Made by a program: the position numbers and the translations under genes
Part shown: positions 39,072-52,018 of the stretch, one piece after another
Layout of the letters: each line of letters starts with the position of its first letter
How positions within the stretch are numbered: the stretch's first letter is position 1
DNA from: Lates calcarifer
Lineage: Eukaryota; Chordata; Actinopteri; Centropomidae
Direction: 5' to 3'
Assembly (NCBI RefSeq): GCF_001640805.2
Contig: NC_066835.1
Span: forward strand, 4,577,563 to 4,641,562
DNA length: 64,000 nt
Notes under the pieces: model-generated
Databases searched by the model: none
What the model saw: the letters and a program-made list of their open reading frames with translations, nothing else
Told to the model about the DNA's origin: nothing

Positions 39072-42000
39072 CCAAAGCCAGTGTAGTTTGGATCATCATA
39101 TTTGAATTTTAATCAGATGAAATAGGAAAACAATAAGTGTCTCCTCCACCACCCAGGGGTAGGTCCTTTGGGGCCTATGACACCCAAAAATCAAAGGGAG
39201 AAGGGTGCTGAAGCCCGCGGAGGTGCCTCTGATGGTAAGGAGGCCACTGTATTTATCAACAGTAATCCTGCTTATATTAACGGCAATATACAGTATATAT
39301 AAAAATATATATATCAATATATAGTGCATTCCAAGATGGTATTAAAAAGCCTAAATTCCTTAGAGGGAGAATTATGTAAAGGATACCTCGCCCATTTTAA
39401 GCTAAGCCTTTTCAGTTTTCTTTGCTACATGCCTTCTTTTAGCTTTTTCAGAGTGGTTGGTTGATGGACTGTGGTGACGTGAACGTGCTGAGCCTGCAGG
39501 TCAGGTTGTGCTCGGTGGGGAGAAAAGTTACGGTATCAAGGATCTGATTTGTGGTGACATGAACGCCCTCTGCTTGCTTGAATGTCTTTAACCCCATCTG
39601 GCTCGTAGGACTCTAACCTCAATCAATCGATTGATTAAATCGGTCGATCAATCAGCAAGTGCTGTTGCTATCAAATCCGTAAAGCCCTGAGGGACAACTG
39701 GAATCTCAGGTAAATCCCAAAAATGGTGGATAAAGACAGTGAAGAATTGCACCAGGTTTCTTTTTGTGTCTTAACATATGCTTTGTTTTCTTCATCTTTA
39801 ACTGTATTTAACCAAAACAGGATGTGTTATTTATACCTTTTTATATTAGCAAAACAAGCCTAGGACAGTATATATCACAGTATCTCTTTGTCATCTGTCT
39901 TCTTTGTTATACTGAATGCTGCTCTCTGGTCATTTTTGTAGTCTTACCCTCATTTCAAAATCTGTCTCAAACCTCAACTCAGCCAGTGAAGCTAGACTAG
40001 TTTCATAAGTCTACTCAGATTTTTTTCTTTTTTTTTTAACGTTTGAAAGAACGCTAAAACAAATGTGATCAAATCTCATAATGCGTTGGCCTACATGCAG
40101 CAAGCACCTTCTCTCCTATTGGAATAAGCTAAAGCTTAAGCTCATGTAAGTTTGTATGACTGCAAAGCTGCACTTCAAAGTGGAACTCACTATAATTGAA
40201 ATAGGGGAGCAATACAGACTCTACCTGCATTTGGGCCTAGACATGTACATAACCCAGAACATATACACGTCTATGGGTGCTTTCCTTCAAATTAAAGTAG
40301 CAGTATGTAGAAACTGTTATTTGTCAAACTTGAAATATGAATAGCTGACTCTGCATTATGTAGTCCCCCATATTTACTGGCCCAAGGCCTTTGGGAGTTA
40401 CTCCCTATATGTTCATGAAATGGACAAAGACGCTTGTTCTCAAATGGCCCCTGTCAGGGCGCTACCGTGTTACCTCCTATTGCCAAAGCTATGCCAAGGT
40501 AGAGATGAGCTACAGTAACCTGTGCTTACAGGAACAGGATATGACACAGTCACAACACTATAGATATACAGTACGTAATAGATGTTTATTTGCTCAGTAC
40601 AACACTAGCCAACTCTAGCTTACCTCAGAATAACTGTGTGTCATGAATGTGTTACAGGCTGACCGTCAGAGAACACTGACAGCGGCCATTATCGTGACTG
40701 TTTATGATATGGACAGTGTTATGTAGCATTTATGATGGTGGGGTCTGCCCTGTATTGTTAACGTATACTCACCTCAGACAGTTCACTCGTCCGGCTTTGG
40801 ACAGGAACCCCAAAGCTGTGCGCTGTTTCTGATGAATATGCTCCTCTCTATCTGCTTTTATCTGACAATGAGAAAACAATAACAATAATAAAATTGTAAA
40901 CAATCGAGTGATGTATCTGGATTTATTGTGAGTGATTAAAGGAACATTCAGCTGACCGTGTCAAGATGGTGAAACTTGACTCAAGCAAATGTCTGGACAG
41001 CTGGAACAAAGTTAGTGCCTCATCCTGTTAGCAGGTAGAACTGAATTATTCAACTAATAAATTAGCAGTTACACATCCAAAACATTTTAGCACTTCAATT
41101 CAAACCTAGACTATGTGACTTGTTAAAATGATTTAGCAGTGTCTTCTAATGCATTCAGTGCTAGTCTCAGGAAAAGTGCCAGCGCTGTGATCACATCTGG
41201 TGTAGCAGAAGCTGTGGGTCACTGAAGATGATGCTGGCTGATCACTGTGAGCTAGCTGAACAACAGGGTGAACAATCATGTGATCTCTGTATAACCTTAG
41301 CAGGTACTGTTATTGCCACCAGAATATAATCCTTCATGAGCTCACAGGGAACATTGGAATTGATTTCTGTTTGATGTGATACACAGAGAAGCATGTCTTA
41401 TTTCCCCAGATTCTTATTTTCAACCTCAAAGATGCCTGATTTTTGGTCAAACTGCAGCTAAAATTCTACATTTTAAGAGGCAGTAGCTCACTTCTCAACA
41501 CAAGATGGCAACATTGTGTCATCACATATAAATCAAGTATATTGTTTGCTAAGGCAAGAATAAAAGTGATGCAGCCTGCAAAATGTGTTAAGTCATTATG
41601 GAGACTGTGAGCTTATCTGAATCAGCGCTGAGTCAAATACGTGCAGACATCTTGCTGTGATATAAAGCTCATCAGTCCAGGCTGACTGTTAAAGAAAATT
41701 TAATTAACTGGAGGAGGTAGCACATTAAAGGTGGGAGTGAGGGTACAAAATAACAGGCAATTACAGAAAAATGTGAAATGTTATTAAAATGAGTAGAACA
41801 TCTCAGAAAGCTGTTGGCCCTTGGTGGTGCTGCAGCCTGAATTTAAAGTGGGTACACTTTTTTTAATTTTTATCATCGCCTTAAGATTTTCTTTTATTCT
41901 TCAAGGTTGTATAAGAAAGTTGTTCGACAGGTTTCCACTGAAATTGATGTCTTTGTCAGACTAACAATTCTGCTCTGTATGCTTATAAAGCCACTGTCTG

Positions 42001-43331
42001 TTGCTGCGTGAAATGCAACAACAACAGCAGAACATTTTACTGGTGGTGATTTCATTTTTGGCAGTGATGTAGCTGACCTTGCAGAGAGATGTATTCATCA
42101 CCCCAATCTACAGCTCCGCATTCAAAACCAGGGTTTTTGGACGCCATGGTAATGTTTACAAGAGTTTCTATTCAGACTGTTATAATAGGAAAAATAGGAG
42201 AAATGAATAGGAAAAAGGAATTCATATACATTTCAGTTTCAGTTGTCTCCACTGATGTTACCTGGCAATATTTTTACATTTACCATCACTATTGGTTAAA
42301 TATTGTGGCTTTATGTTCATGTGTAAGGCTCTTAAGGATGAGTTGTTTACATACAGAGCTACAGCTGGACTGCTAGTGGAAAATTAATTAATACACTAAT
42401 TATCTGAATGAATAAAATAATTGTTTGTTCAGGGTGCAACATCCCAAAAATGCAGAGATAGTCCAGGGGTTTAAACACAGTGAGAGTCTCTCACTTTTAA
42501 TTGAAGCTTTTTAAAAATCATTATTCATCATTAAACAAAGTTTGTTTTTTTTTTAAGAAAATACAAGTAATAGTATCTGAATAGTTGTCTGATACCATCT
42601 ACTAGAATTTGAGGCTTTTTCTGTTCCTCCTTCCTCTACCTCAGTGTCAAGAACTTGCTCAAAATGCTGTACTTAGAACTGATTGATGTGTCTTTGGCTC
42701 TTTTCCCACAGTTACCACTAAAAAATTGTTGTGTTTTTTTTTTTTTTTTTACTTAGACATCAGACGCTAATTTCCTTCGTGCTGTGGAATGTAATCTGCA
42801 GATTAGGTAAGGACATGTTAGGAGCTGACTCTCTCTGCCAGGCTGTGTTGTATAATCAGTTCCAGCGCCAATGTCAACCACCACAAGAGATAAAACACTT
42901 GTCGCCATTTATCAACTGAAAAGCCGTTACAGAGATGTTCCTGCAAAATGAAATCCAGGCGATGTTTATGTAAGTTTGTGAAAGGTACAATAATCAGTAT
43001 AAAATGTAGTCACTGTTTATTTTTGGGAGGGTTTTTTGGAAAGCAAGAGACACTGAACACTGTGCGCTGTCAGATTGTTCAAGCTCACTGACTTCAGTGC
43101 AATATGTTACAAATTGCCTGCAAATTGTAATCATTATGAATTACTGTGCTGATTTCTTGACATTTATTGTCATTGCATCCTCAACTTTGGAAAAATTTCA
43201 GAACCTTTTGCAGCATTTCATCTCCTGCTACAGTCCAGTTGTGTCTGGAGGATCAACTGTGTTTGAGGATTCTCAAGTCCATCGCCGAACTTACAATTGT
43301 TGTGAACTTTACATTGTCGCTTTAAACTTCC
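39072..43331. other. hmbox1 3' UTR and intergenic sequence
   Basis: Follows the hmbox1 stop. A candidate poly(A) signal AATAAA is at 40887-40892. The rest up to the next gene is AT-rich noncoding sequence with no exon I can support; the frames at 42089-42376 and 43097-43345 have no recognisable content. Confidence 0.55.
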
Positions 43332-45318
43332 ATGGAGTTTATTGAAGGAAGCAGAGGCACCTACAGACCCATTAAGGTGTGTGAGAGTTTTTCTGTTTAC
43401 TAGAGTTAGTGGATATTTTCAGGTGTAGCTGAGACTCTACGAAACTAATGAGCAACATTATCTTGTTTCCATTATTAGGTGTTGTTTGACACACCCATAT
43501 ATGAGCGGGCTCTGCAGATATGCTGGCACACTGGCTCGTACAAGTGTCAGGTAAACCCCACTCTACTGTAGTTTTAATGTCAATATTAATATAAAATACA
43601 GAGTTAAGACTCATAAATGGTGTCTTGTATTTAAAGGTAAATACAGGATTTCTTGTGTGTTGTTTAGATTGCACTAGTGGCCGAACTTTTGAGGCTTCAG
43701 CAGCAGACACAGCTCCCATCTGAGGTGACTGCTGAAGATATGACTGATCTGTTGGTGGAGGAGAGCAAAAGCACACTGAGAGTGCAGTAAGTTTCTGAAT
43801 CGCACAATCCAACACTACACCTGAACTTAACACCTTAACTCTGCTCATGTCACTCGTGTGTAATGAGGAAGTTAGGGATGGTAAAGATAGAGCCCATGTT
43901 TTCTCTCTGTTTGAAGGCTCTGGGAGTTTGAACTGGAGGACTTTGAAGAGGATGAGGCCAGACCTCTTCTCAGACTGGTGAGATCAAAATCCTGAAAAAC
44001 TTGACAGTAGTAAATTATTACATTAAGATTGATTTCTCCTGTAAATATGTCCAGTCTGCTCATTATATCTCATTCCTTGTTTCAGGTGTGGGCAGTGAAC
44101 ACCAGCATGAAGATGAGAGACATAGAGTTTGAAGCCAGAAGGCTGCTCACTTCACCAGAGACCATCCCTCCTCAGTTTCAGTGAGTTTTATTTGACACAC
44201 ATTTCTCATCAGTTGAAGCAGTGGGTGTGATGTTCTCAAGTGATTTACAAACAAACTTTGAATAACTGTGACCCACAGACATCCCAAGATCATTGGCCAG
44301 GCTCAGAAGTACGCCAGGACCCTGGCAGAGCAGCACCAGGAGGCCCCCAGCTCCAAACTGCTGGGCCCACGAGAGGTGGTGATAGAGGTGGTCCCAAAAG
44401 TCATACAGGGCTTCTGGCTGCCTCCTCCAAACACCTCCCTCAACATGCCCTCACAGAAGCTCAGTAAAATGGCTGTTGGGCTCACAAAAGCAGTTGAGGA
44501 CCAGGTCACCACCGCTCTGTCCACTGTGCTCCGTCAGGTCACCTTCTCCCGTTCCATCAGGGACGACATGGTCCTGTCTATCCTGGGAAAGGTTAGACAG
44601 AGTTACAGTCAAGACATCCTGGTGAAGAAGCTCAATTGCTTCACAGCAGAGATACTGAACGCCATCACTGACACTGCGGCCACAGAGATCTGTGAGCTGT
44701 TTGAGCCTCAGATAAAAGCGTCTGTAAATATGAAGGCTGAGAAGGACTGCACCCAGGCAGAAGACGTGGTGGATGGTGCAGAGGCTAAAACCGGCCCTGC
44801 TGAAGATCAGAGTGAGGAGCCTGGGCTGAAGGAGGACACTGAGCCAATCAGAAAACTGGACTCTGCTGTCGCTACTCCTCCACCAGCTCCGCTGATCACC
44901 GCTGCTGAACTTCCCGCCAACACTGCCACCCAGAACTACTTCATCAGCAACCTGGATGAAGAACAGCCCACACCCAGCCCACAACCAGACTCTGCTGTGG
45001 TGTCACCTCCAGTGACTGCTCTACTGACCTCCAGCACTGAACCTCCTGTCCACCATCGGCTCCGATAAACAAGCTGAGCAGCCAACATCTGTGGTTCCCG
45101 CTCTGACCCTTCCTGCTAACCCTCCAGCTTCTGCTTCAGTCCCAGCTCGTCTCACCCCACCTAATGAAGCTCCTGTCACCACTGCACAGCTGGATGAGCT
45201 GACCATCAGCCAGGCTGAGGCCAAAATACAGACTGGACGGGGAACCCAAGGCTTCTTTGGGTGGTTCAGAAAAGCTCTCCACTACGGTTTCCTGCTTGAG
45301 GACACAGAAAGACACTAA
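43332..45318 (+). CDS. unrecognised six-exon protein with a one-base frame break near the C-terminus
   Basis: Exons: 43332-43376 (ATG), 43479-43550, 43668-43786, 43917-43977, 44086-44180, 44279-45318, all GT-AG with matching phases. As written the frame stops at 45066-45068. Removing one C near 45050-45051 continues it to TAA 45316-45318, giving 1431 nt and 476 residues. The first 130 residues start MEFIEGSRGTYRPIKVLFDT and include ALQICWHTGSYKCQ and an acidic stretch ELEDFEEDEARPLL. The middle (about 175-285) looks helical. It is followed by a Pro/Ser/Thr/Ala-rich linker with a repeated unit (DSAVATPPPAPLITA and DSAVVSPPVTALLTS) and a conserved-looking end, GFFGWFRKALHYGF. No signal peptide or membrane helix. 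I do not recognise the family and assign no function. AATAAA at 45365-45370 fits a short 3' UTR. Confidence 0.75.
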
Positions 45319-45364
45319 TCCTCAGTTTGATTGTTCCTTTGTTCTTCTTGTTTATTTTCATTGT

Positions 45365-45370
45365 AATAAA
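45365..45370 (+). terminator. poly(A) signal of the unrecognised gene
   Basis: AATAAA 47 bases after the TAA stop codon, in a T-rich setting. Confidence 0.6.
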
Positions 45371-46788
45371 TTCATTGCTGCATTGCAGTCAGTCCTCATC
45401 AGTCAGCTTCGCTTACTGTGAACAAAGGCAACATGAACTGATGACATGAATGAATCAAAATCAAAATATTACAGAACAATATTTTTCATAAAGGCATTTA
45501 CAGCCAGGAGTCCAGTTGATATTAATATGTGTGGGAGTGTTACTGGTCTATTTTACATTTTATTCCCTTAAATTTGGTTAATATAGAATATAGAAACACT
45601 GAGCAGCACAGTTTTTGTGTACAAGTGAAAATACTTGTCAGTGCTCACTGCTACATGATTGCCTAACTGGATAATTGCAATAATAAGCAGGTGTGTAGGT
45701 GTTCCTAATAAAGTAAACATGAAGTGAACATTTATGAGATATAAACTTTTAGGCACCATTAGAGGCAGAATATGTCAAACACTGCAGCAGAGTTTAGAAC
45801 CAGCATCTGACAGTGTACACCTAATTTGATTACAATAGCTTAAACCAATTGTGATACAGGCTGCACTTTACAGTGTAATTTCATTCTAAGAAACAGATAC
45901 CAATAAAACACTAACTGATTCCTACTGGTACTTAAATGTTGGTACAGTGGAAGAAAACAAGACTATGGGGAACTAAGCGAGCAACATCAGGGTATTTTAG
46001 AAGAAAGGAGAAATAAATTATACAGAATCATTTTTGTAAATACTGGGTACCTATGGGGAACAGCACTGGGAAACAAAAGTGAAATTTGGGGAAAATGATA
46101 ATAGCAGGGATAATCTGCAGGGCAATTATGGTTTAATGAATTCCATAGTTAGATAAAGATTAAGGATAAGGATTACAGTAAGGTAATGAAAGGAACTCTG
46201 GGAAAATCTCTGCAGATGGAGGAGTTATCACTAAGAACAAGTCACTATTTAATTCATACAACAAAATAACACGATAAATCACAGGGTGTATTATTAAGTA
46301 TTACCAATCAATATGATTAATTAAGGAACAGCCTGTGCTTCATTAGACGTACCAGCTGATCCAAGGTTCTGCTGTGACATTTTTCTGACTTTGTATCATT
46401 AATATCATACAAACTGTATGTTGTAAAAGTGTTTCCAGAGAAAGGATTTCCTCCAATGTTGCCAGAAAATCATTATATACTCTCATATTTATGTTTTCCA
46501 GCTGCTTAATTGATTTTCAGTTGAGCTGTGTCCGTGGAGCGAAGGGGCTGGTAAGAGAACTTAAAAAGGTGAAATTAACTTGTCTCAGGAAATTGGCATT
46601 TGGAAAACACTGATTCTTTTATTGCCCATGGACACATCGTACTGATGTAATGTAACAGCAACATGATACAATTTGCCCCAAATCCCTCAGAAAGCTGTTA
46701 TGTGCTGAAAGTTTGGCCTTGAGGCTGAAGTCTGGAGCTACTCCAAATGTTTTGAATCCATTAATTAAATGAGCGTATCACTGTGTGG

Positions 46789-46828
<40 letters not shown>

Positions 46829-47503
46829 TTGTCTGTATATGTGTGAACAGAGGTGGGTGTGTGTTTGTATGTATGCATGCTTGCAGGCTTAATCATGCCC
46901 TTTACAGGTTGTTTTTCACTGAAATGCAAAACCCATGAGTGAATCCTTCCTTCTTTACCTGTGATTCCTTCTGTTAACCACACGAGGGAGACATTGTTCA
47001 CTGTGGATTTTTGAGCCACGGAGTCAGATGGAGCCGTTACTACTGTATCTACCTGCAATTTCAGTGTTTAACTGATGCGTCTACTTTTGAATTGAATTTT
47101 TTAAGGCAAAGTTTTTGAAGAAAATATGAGTCTGCGTGATTTGTCATGTTCACAAATTACCTCCACAGACATAAGCCACAGTGGGTGAGGTTTTTCAGCT
47201 GGTTTATAGGATAAGACAATATGTTGAGTGTCAGCAGTATTTTACAGCTCTCTGTGTTTTTCTTGTTGTCTGGCGCTCTGTGAATAGTCGTGTTGCAATA
47301 AAACACCAACCATCTGGTATGTTTAACAGCCTGAAGCAAACTCAGAATCCTAGCAGACCGACTTCATTTGTCTCGTTCATTCTGCAGTGCAAAAATCTGA
47401 CCTGAACTCGATCATTGGTGGGCCAAAGAAGTGTGAAACTGCTAACTTACCACATTCACAACTAATATGATATAATATAATGTCTTTGGCAACAAGAGAT
47501 TTA
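45371..47503. other. intergenic sequence
   Basis: No exon recognised. It contains a (GT)n run at about 46791-46824. The minus-strand frame 46765-47058 is a product of that run. Confidence 0.6.
46791..46824. repeat. (GT)n microsatellite
   Basis: Pure GT run, first of the dense series that continues to 59.7 kb. Confidence 0.9.
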
Positions 47504-47797
47504 ATCCATCCATCCATCATCTATACCGCTTATCCTTAAGGGTTACTGGGGGCTGGAGCCAACCCCAGCTGACATTGGGTACACCCTGAACAGATTGCAG
47601 GGCCAACACATACACAGACAAAAACCATTCACAGTCACACCTACAGTCAATTTAGAGTCACCGACTAGCCTGCATGTCTCTGGACTGTGGGAGGAACCCA
47701 CACATGCACAGGTAGAACATGCAAACTCCACACAGAAAAGGAACTTTCCTGCTGTGAGATGACAGTGCTATAACCACTGCACCACCTCGCTGCCCTT
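47504..47797 (+). repeat. common fish LINE-tail-like interspersed repeat
   Basis: Starts with tandem atcc units and tataccgcttatccttaagg. It contains ggctggagccaaccccagct, gcatgtctctggactgtggg and aacatgcaaactccacacag, and ends accactgcaccacctcgctg. I recognise this as a very widespread teleost repeat, thought to be the 3' tail of a non-LTR retroposon. No coding capacity. Confidence 0.75.
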
Positions 47798-48640
47798 GGG
47801 ATTTAATTCAGTCCCCAAATAATTGAGGTAAATTCAAGCAATGACTGACATCTGAAAGATATATGGTCTGGTCAGTTTCATAATTTTTTTAAAATCATTT
47901 TGGATAAAGTTATATTAGATGTTAAAAGTCTTCTCCTACATGACCAAATGTAAACTTTTATGAGAAACAGGAAATATGTTGCCAGGGATTTTGCGGGATA
48001 CAAGCCCAGTTTTTAGCCTCTGCAGAATGACACTTCCAGTTTGCTACATACTGTTGGATGTATGGATGAATAACAACTATCACTGATTTACTTTGACACT
48101 GAAGAAAACGTGATGATTCCCAAGCAAGCTCTGGAGTTATAGGGAACTGCTTTTTTCTGTGGATGTTTATTTGCAAGGAACATTACACATAATTGTGTTT
48201 TTGGAAGTGTAAGTCACACTGAATCTAAAAGTATTTCTATCATGCCTGTGGATTCAGATGTGACTGAGTTATGACTCAGACTTTCTGACACAAATTGCAG
48301 AAGCTGGGTGCTAACCTGCCACTGCTAGCTTGCTTTGGTTGAATTGGTGAGGGTTGAAACTTGTTTGTGATTGGTCATTGCACAAAAAGCTCTAGTATAC
48401 AGGCTAACTTTTTGTGGTTGGCAAACTGCACCAACAGTACAAAAAGCTCCAGCTGTGTGAGAGTGGTATCAACCATCTAACTTAACTCTCAGAGAGAATT
48501 CCTTTAAGATGTGGCTCTTGAATATATTCTATTCCTGTTAAATTACTTTATGACTTTTCTCTGTCCAGGTCCCAGGGAGACCACAGTGAAATACCAGCTG
48601 AGAGGGCTTAATTACTTTGGTTCAGTACTGGGGTTGACCA
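47798..48640. other. intergenic sequence
   Basis: AT-rich; nothing recognised. Confidence 0.55.
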
Positions 48641-48643
48641 TTT

Positions 48644-48644
<1 letters not shown>

Positions 48645-48701
<57 letters not shown>
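48645..48701. repeat. (CA)n microsatellite
   Basis: Almost 60 bases of uninterrupted CA, followed at 48839-48881 by a second CA run. Confidence 0.95.
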
Positions 48702-48704
<3 letters not shown>

Positions 48705-48835
48705 AGAACCACAAAATTGTATTTAAAGCTGTACATACTCATACACACAACCTGAACTCAGATCCTTTCAGGCACAAACATGCACAACAAAGCACACAGA
48801 CACACACTGTGGCAGCATTGTGCACAAGAGCCCTG

Positions 48836-48838
<3 letters not shown>

Positions 48839-48881
<43 letters not shown>
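48839..48881. repeat. (CA)n microsatellite
   Basis: Uninterrupted CA run ending in aaacaaacaa. Confidence 0.95.
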
Positions 48882-48885
<4 letters not shown>

Positions 48886-49129
48886 AACAAGCACACAGTG
48901 GTGTGTTTTGGCAGCATCAGGCTTTGAGACCAATGTGGCTCTTCTATCATTCATTCCCTCAGAAGTGTTTTTCATCCTTTTTTCCCCCTGTGGAAAACAG
49001 AATTCATGACCCGTCACCTTTTTTGCTGACTGCACAGACCATCCGCTGCCTTGGTAAACGATTTCCCGGCTATTTTAGTTGCCTCACAAAACACTTGATG
49101 ACACAAGTGGCATGAAAAGTATGCGATTC

Positions 49130-49460
49130 AATTTGTCAGTGGTTATTACTTTGTAGCACGGACAGTTACAGTTATGTTTTGATTACGGGCATTTTCTGTC
49201 GAGTTGGCTTGTCACTTGGAATGTTTTTAAAAGCACGGAGAAAGTGTTTATTTCTTCCCTTTGGCGAACTATTAAATGTCCCCTCTTGTCTGATTAAATT
49301 TCATCTCGTTGCAAAGCTCACCTTTTAGCGAGGTGTGCTTTTGTGCGGCGAGAGAAAGGAGATGAGAAACGAAGTGGGGAGAGGGTGTTACAAAGGGAGG
49401 AAGGGAAAGGTTACCTTCAGACTGGCAGCAGGCTGGAGAATTTGTGTGAATGTGAGACAA
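49130..49460. promoter_or_regulatory. candidate conserved noncoding sequence
   Basis: A stretch of balanced composition with no repeats and no coding sense between microsatellites (for example cgagttggcttgtcacttgg, cattttctgtcgagttgg). It looks unlike the AT-rich surroundings. This is only an impression from composition. Confidence 0.2.
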
Positions 49461-49515
49461 AATTCCATCTCCTCCCGTGCCTTGATTTCTCTTGCAGCAT
49501 GTGTGCGTACACTCG

Positions 49516-49518
<3 letters not shown>

Positions 49519-49554
<36 letters not shown>

Positions 49555-49560
49555 AGTGTG
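49519..49560. repeat. (GT)n microsatellite
   Basis: GT run with one TATA interruption. Confidence 0.9.
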
Positions 49561-49683
49561 TGTTTTAAATAAGGCCGAAGCACCAGCCAAATAGGTTGGT
49601 TGCCCTTGAAAGAATGACACGACAGTAGATGAGTGGGAACCTTTTTACCATGTCCTATTTCGCAGGACAAATAAAAGGGAGGA

Positions 49684-49686
<3 letters not shown>

Positions 49687-49722
<36 letters not shown>

Positions 49723-49741
49723 ACACACGCACGCACACACA
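49687..49741. repeat. (CA)n microsatellite
   Basis: CA run with a TA and two CG interruptions. Confidence 0.9.
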
Positions 49742-50538
49742 ATGACACGCTGTGCTCTGAATCTGTCAGGGCCTTGGTCCCCTTTCCTCCAGTCAGATAA
49801 GAATTTCCACAAAGGACTTGTCGCAATCTCACCATGCTTTTTTTTTGTCCTCCCCCTTCCCGACTCATTCTTCCCATAATTCACAGCATCTCTCAGCAGC
49901 ACCTTGCAACTTCTCAAATGAACACGAGCAGGTTCAAATAAAATGAGCAAAACTCATCACTCCTCAGAGGCTTCTCCTCTGAGCTAGATATGTGTTTTCT
50001 TTTTCATTCTCCCTCACTCCTGCTCTCTTCGTCTCTGGCCCCCGTAACTTTTTTCTCTTTACTCTTCACTTTCCATCATCATCCCCCTCAGTAGGGTTGC
50101 AGACTGCAGGAAAAAAAAAGAGTAGTCCTTTCATGTTGAAAGAAATCCAACCTCTGGTTACTGAAATACCAAACCATCAGCTGTCAAATGTTCAAATAAG
50201 ACACCAACGACAGCTACACATATATTTTTAACCTCCTTCGTTTTATCCAGGGAAGGGCTTTGCTGAATGTGTGCAAACAATTCTATGCCTTATTTTTGCA
50301 CATTCACAGTGGGATCTTCCCAGTACCGCTTTCTTCTGGTGGCCACAGCATGAATCCACTGCAGGGTGTACCTTGCTCAAGGGCTCTAAATTAATTCTTT
50401 CTGAGGCTCCAGGGGGTTTTATTTATTCACTTTCCTCACAAAAATGTTCCCATTCAGCCCTGAGACTTATGAGACCTCATCAGACAGCAATGGTTGCTTG
50501 TTCAAACACTTAATATATGTCTATGTTTACATCATCAA

Positions 50539-50553
50539 GCGCCCTCTTGTGGC
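50539..50553 (-). promoter_or_regulatory. CTCF-like motif
   Basis: On the minus strand GCCACAAGAGGGCGC, a close match to CCACNAGRGGGCGC. Best of the four CTCF-like motifs in the window. Confidence 0.4.
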
Positions 50554-50579
50554 TGTGCAAATAATGATGGTTGTCCTTG

Positions 50580-51960
50580 AAAGCCAAGGGCAGAAATAGC
50601 AGAAGAAAAGGAGAACTTTACCTCCATCATAAATACTGTACACACAAACATGGGTATTTATTTAAACTAACTGGTTTACAAACTGTAAACATATCACCTA
50701 ATAAAGTTGGTGACGTGTTTCAGATAACCTGATGAACGTAAGTCCAACATTCCCCCTCCTTAAAGCTCTGCTTTGCACAACAACGCGGATGAGAGCTGTT
50801 GCACCCAACCAAAACAGCAAAGCTTTGGGTAAATGAAAACAAAGACAAAGAAACTAAAATGCTCAATAGAGCTGAGGGGATCTTTATAGATAACTGGGTG
50901 CTAATTCTCTGAGGGTTTGTCGCTCCAAGCAGGACCCTTCACATGGATATTTGATAAGTTGTTGATATGAAAAAAATAATTAGTGCAGCTTTAAGGTATA
51001 TTCAGGCAAATGTTACAAGCAGTGTGATTATTATTTATTATTAATGGTAAGACATGAGTTTGTATGAATAGGCATAAATTGACTCTAGGTGATGTGAACT
51101 GAGCCAAAAATGTTTCAAACTCAGTGAAAGATTTGCACCAATTGTGAGGCTCTGCGATACAATGACTCTATACAGAAACAGTCCAGCTTCAGTCTGAATG
51201 TACTGTTATGGTGACACCACAGGCATCCTTTGACATCTCATTTCCTACCAACAGTCAATATCACCATGAACATGGTCTTTCCTGTAATCTAATTTTTGTA
51301 AAGGTCATATGGGTGACTTTGAAAGGCCACTGCAAACAATGGGTTTCACCATTCAGGTTTTAGGACTTGTTGGACCAAAAGCCTGACAACAGCAATCTGT
51401 CTAATCTCCAGATATCTCGACATTCAGACACTTTGTATAACGTTAGCATGTCACCCATAGATACCGACTTACCGGTAGGCACTCCCTCAAATGATTTCAT
51501 GTTCCAGCCGTCCTGCTGTTTCATAAGGGTTTAGGCTTTACTGGCAGAGGACATACGAGATGAAGCACCTGAGTGTGCTGAGCTTCACAGGGTGTTACTC
51601 TGCCCCACAACAGATAAGGCTCCGTCTCCGCCAGCCTCCTTTGCCATGCACTCATCCCCCAGTGAAAAAGATTGAAAAGGAAGATTTCCTGAAAAATTTC
51701 AAAGCAGCAAACAGGATCAACAGCTTAGATGGCTTTTCACTTCTCAGCAACTTCCTCGTGCCTAATGTTTATGTTTTTTTTTTTTTTTTAGAACGCTGCT
51801 GTGACAGCGAGTGAGTGTGTGTGTGTTTGTGTGTGTGCGAAGGGAAGGGTGGTCTTGTGAGGGAATTTATTCTCCTGTGTATTGGAGTGTAAAAGATGCC
51901 AGAATGCTGTCTTTCACTTCACTGATGATGTGCAGCAGCCACATGAAGCAACCCCCCCTC
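50580..51960. other. intergenic sequence
   Basis: No exon recognised. A T run at 51775-51790 and short GT repeats near 51812-51837 are the only structured parts. Confidence 0.55.
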
Positions 51961-51966
51961 CCCCCT

Positions 51967-51968
<2 letters not shown>

Positions 51969-52010
<42 letters not shown>

Positions 52011-52018
52011 TCACACAG
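51969..52018. repeat. (CA)n microsatellite
   Basis: CA run with one TATA interruption, preceded by a C-rich stretch. Confidence 0.9.

Noticed and set aside
48780..49115. Long His-Thr or Val-Cys open frames over CA/GT arrays (also at 17073, 46765, 49272, 51811, 58218)
   Set aside because: They are produced by the dinucleotide repeats and have no independent coding sense.
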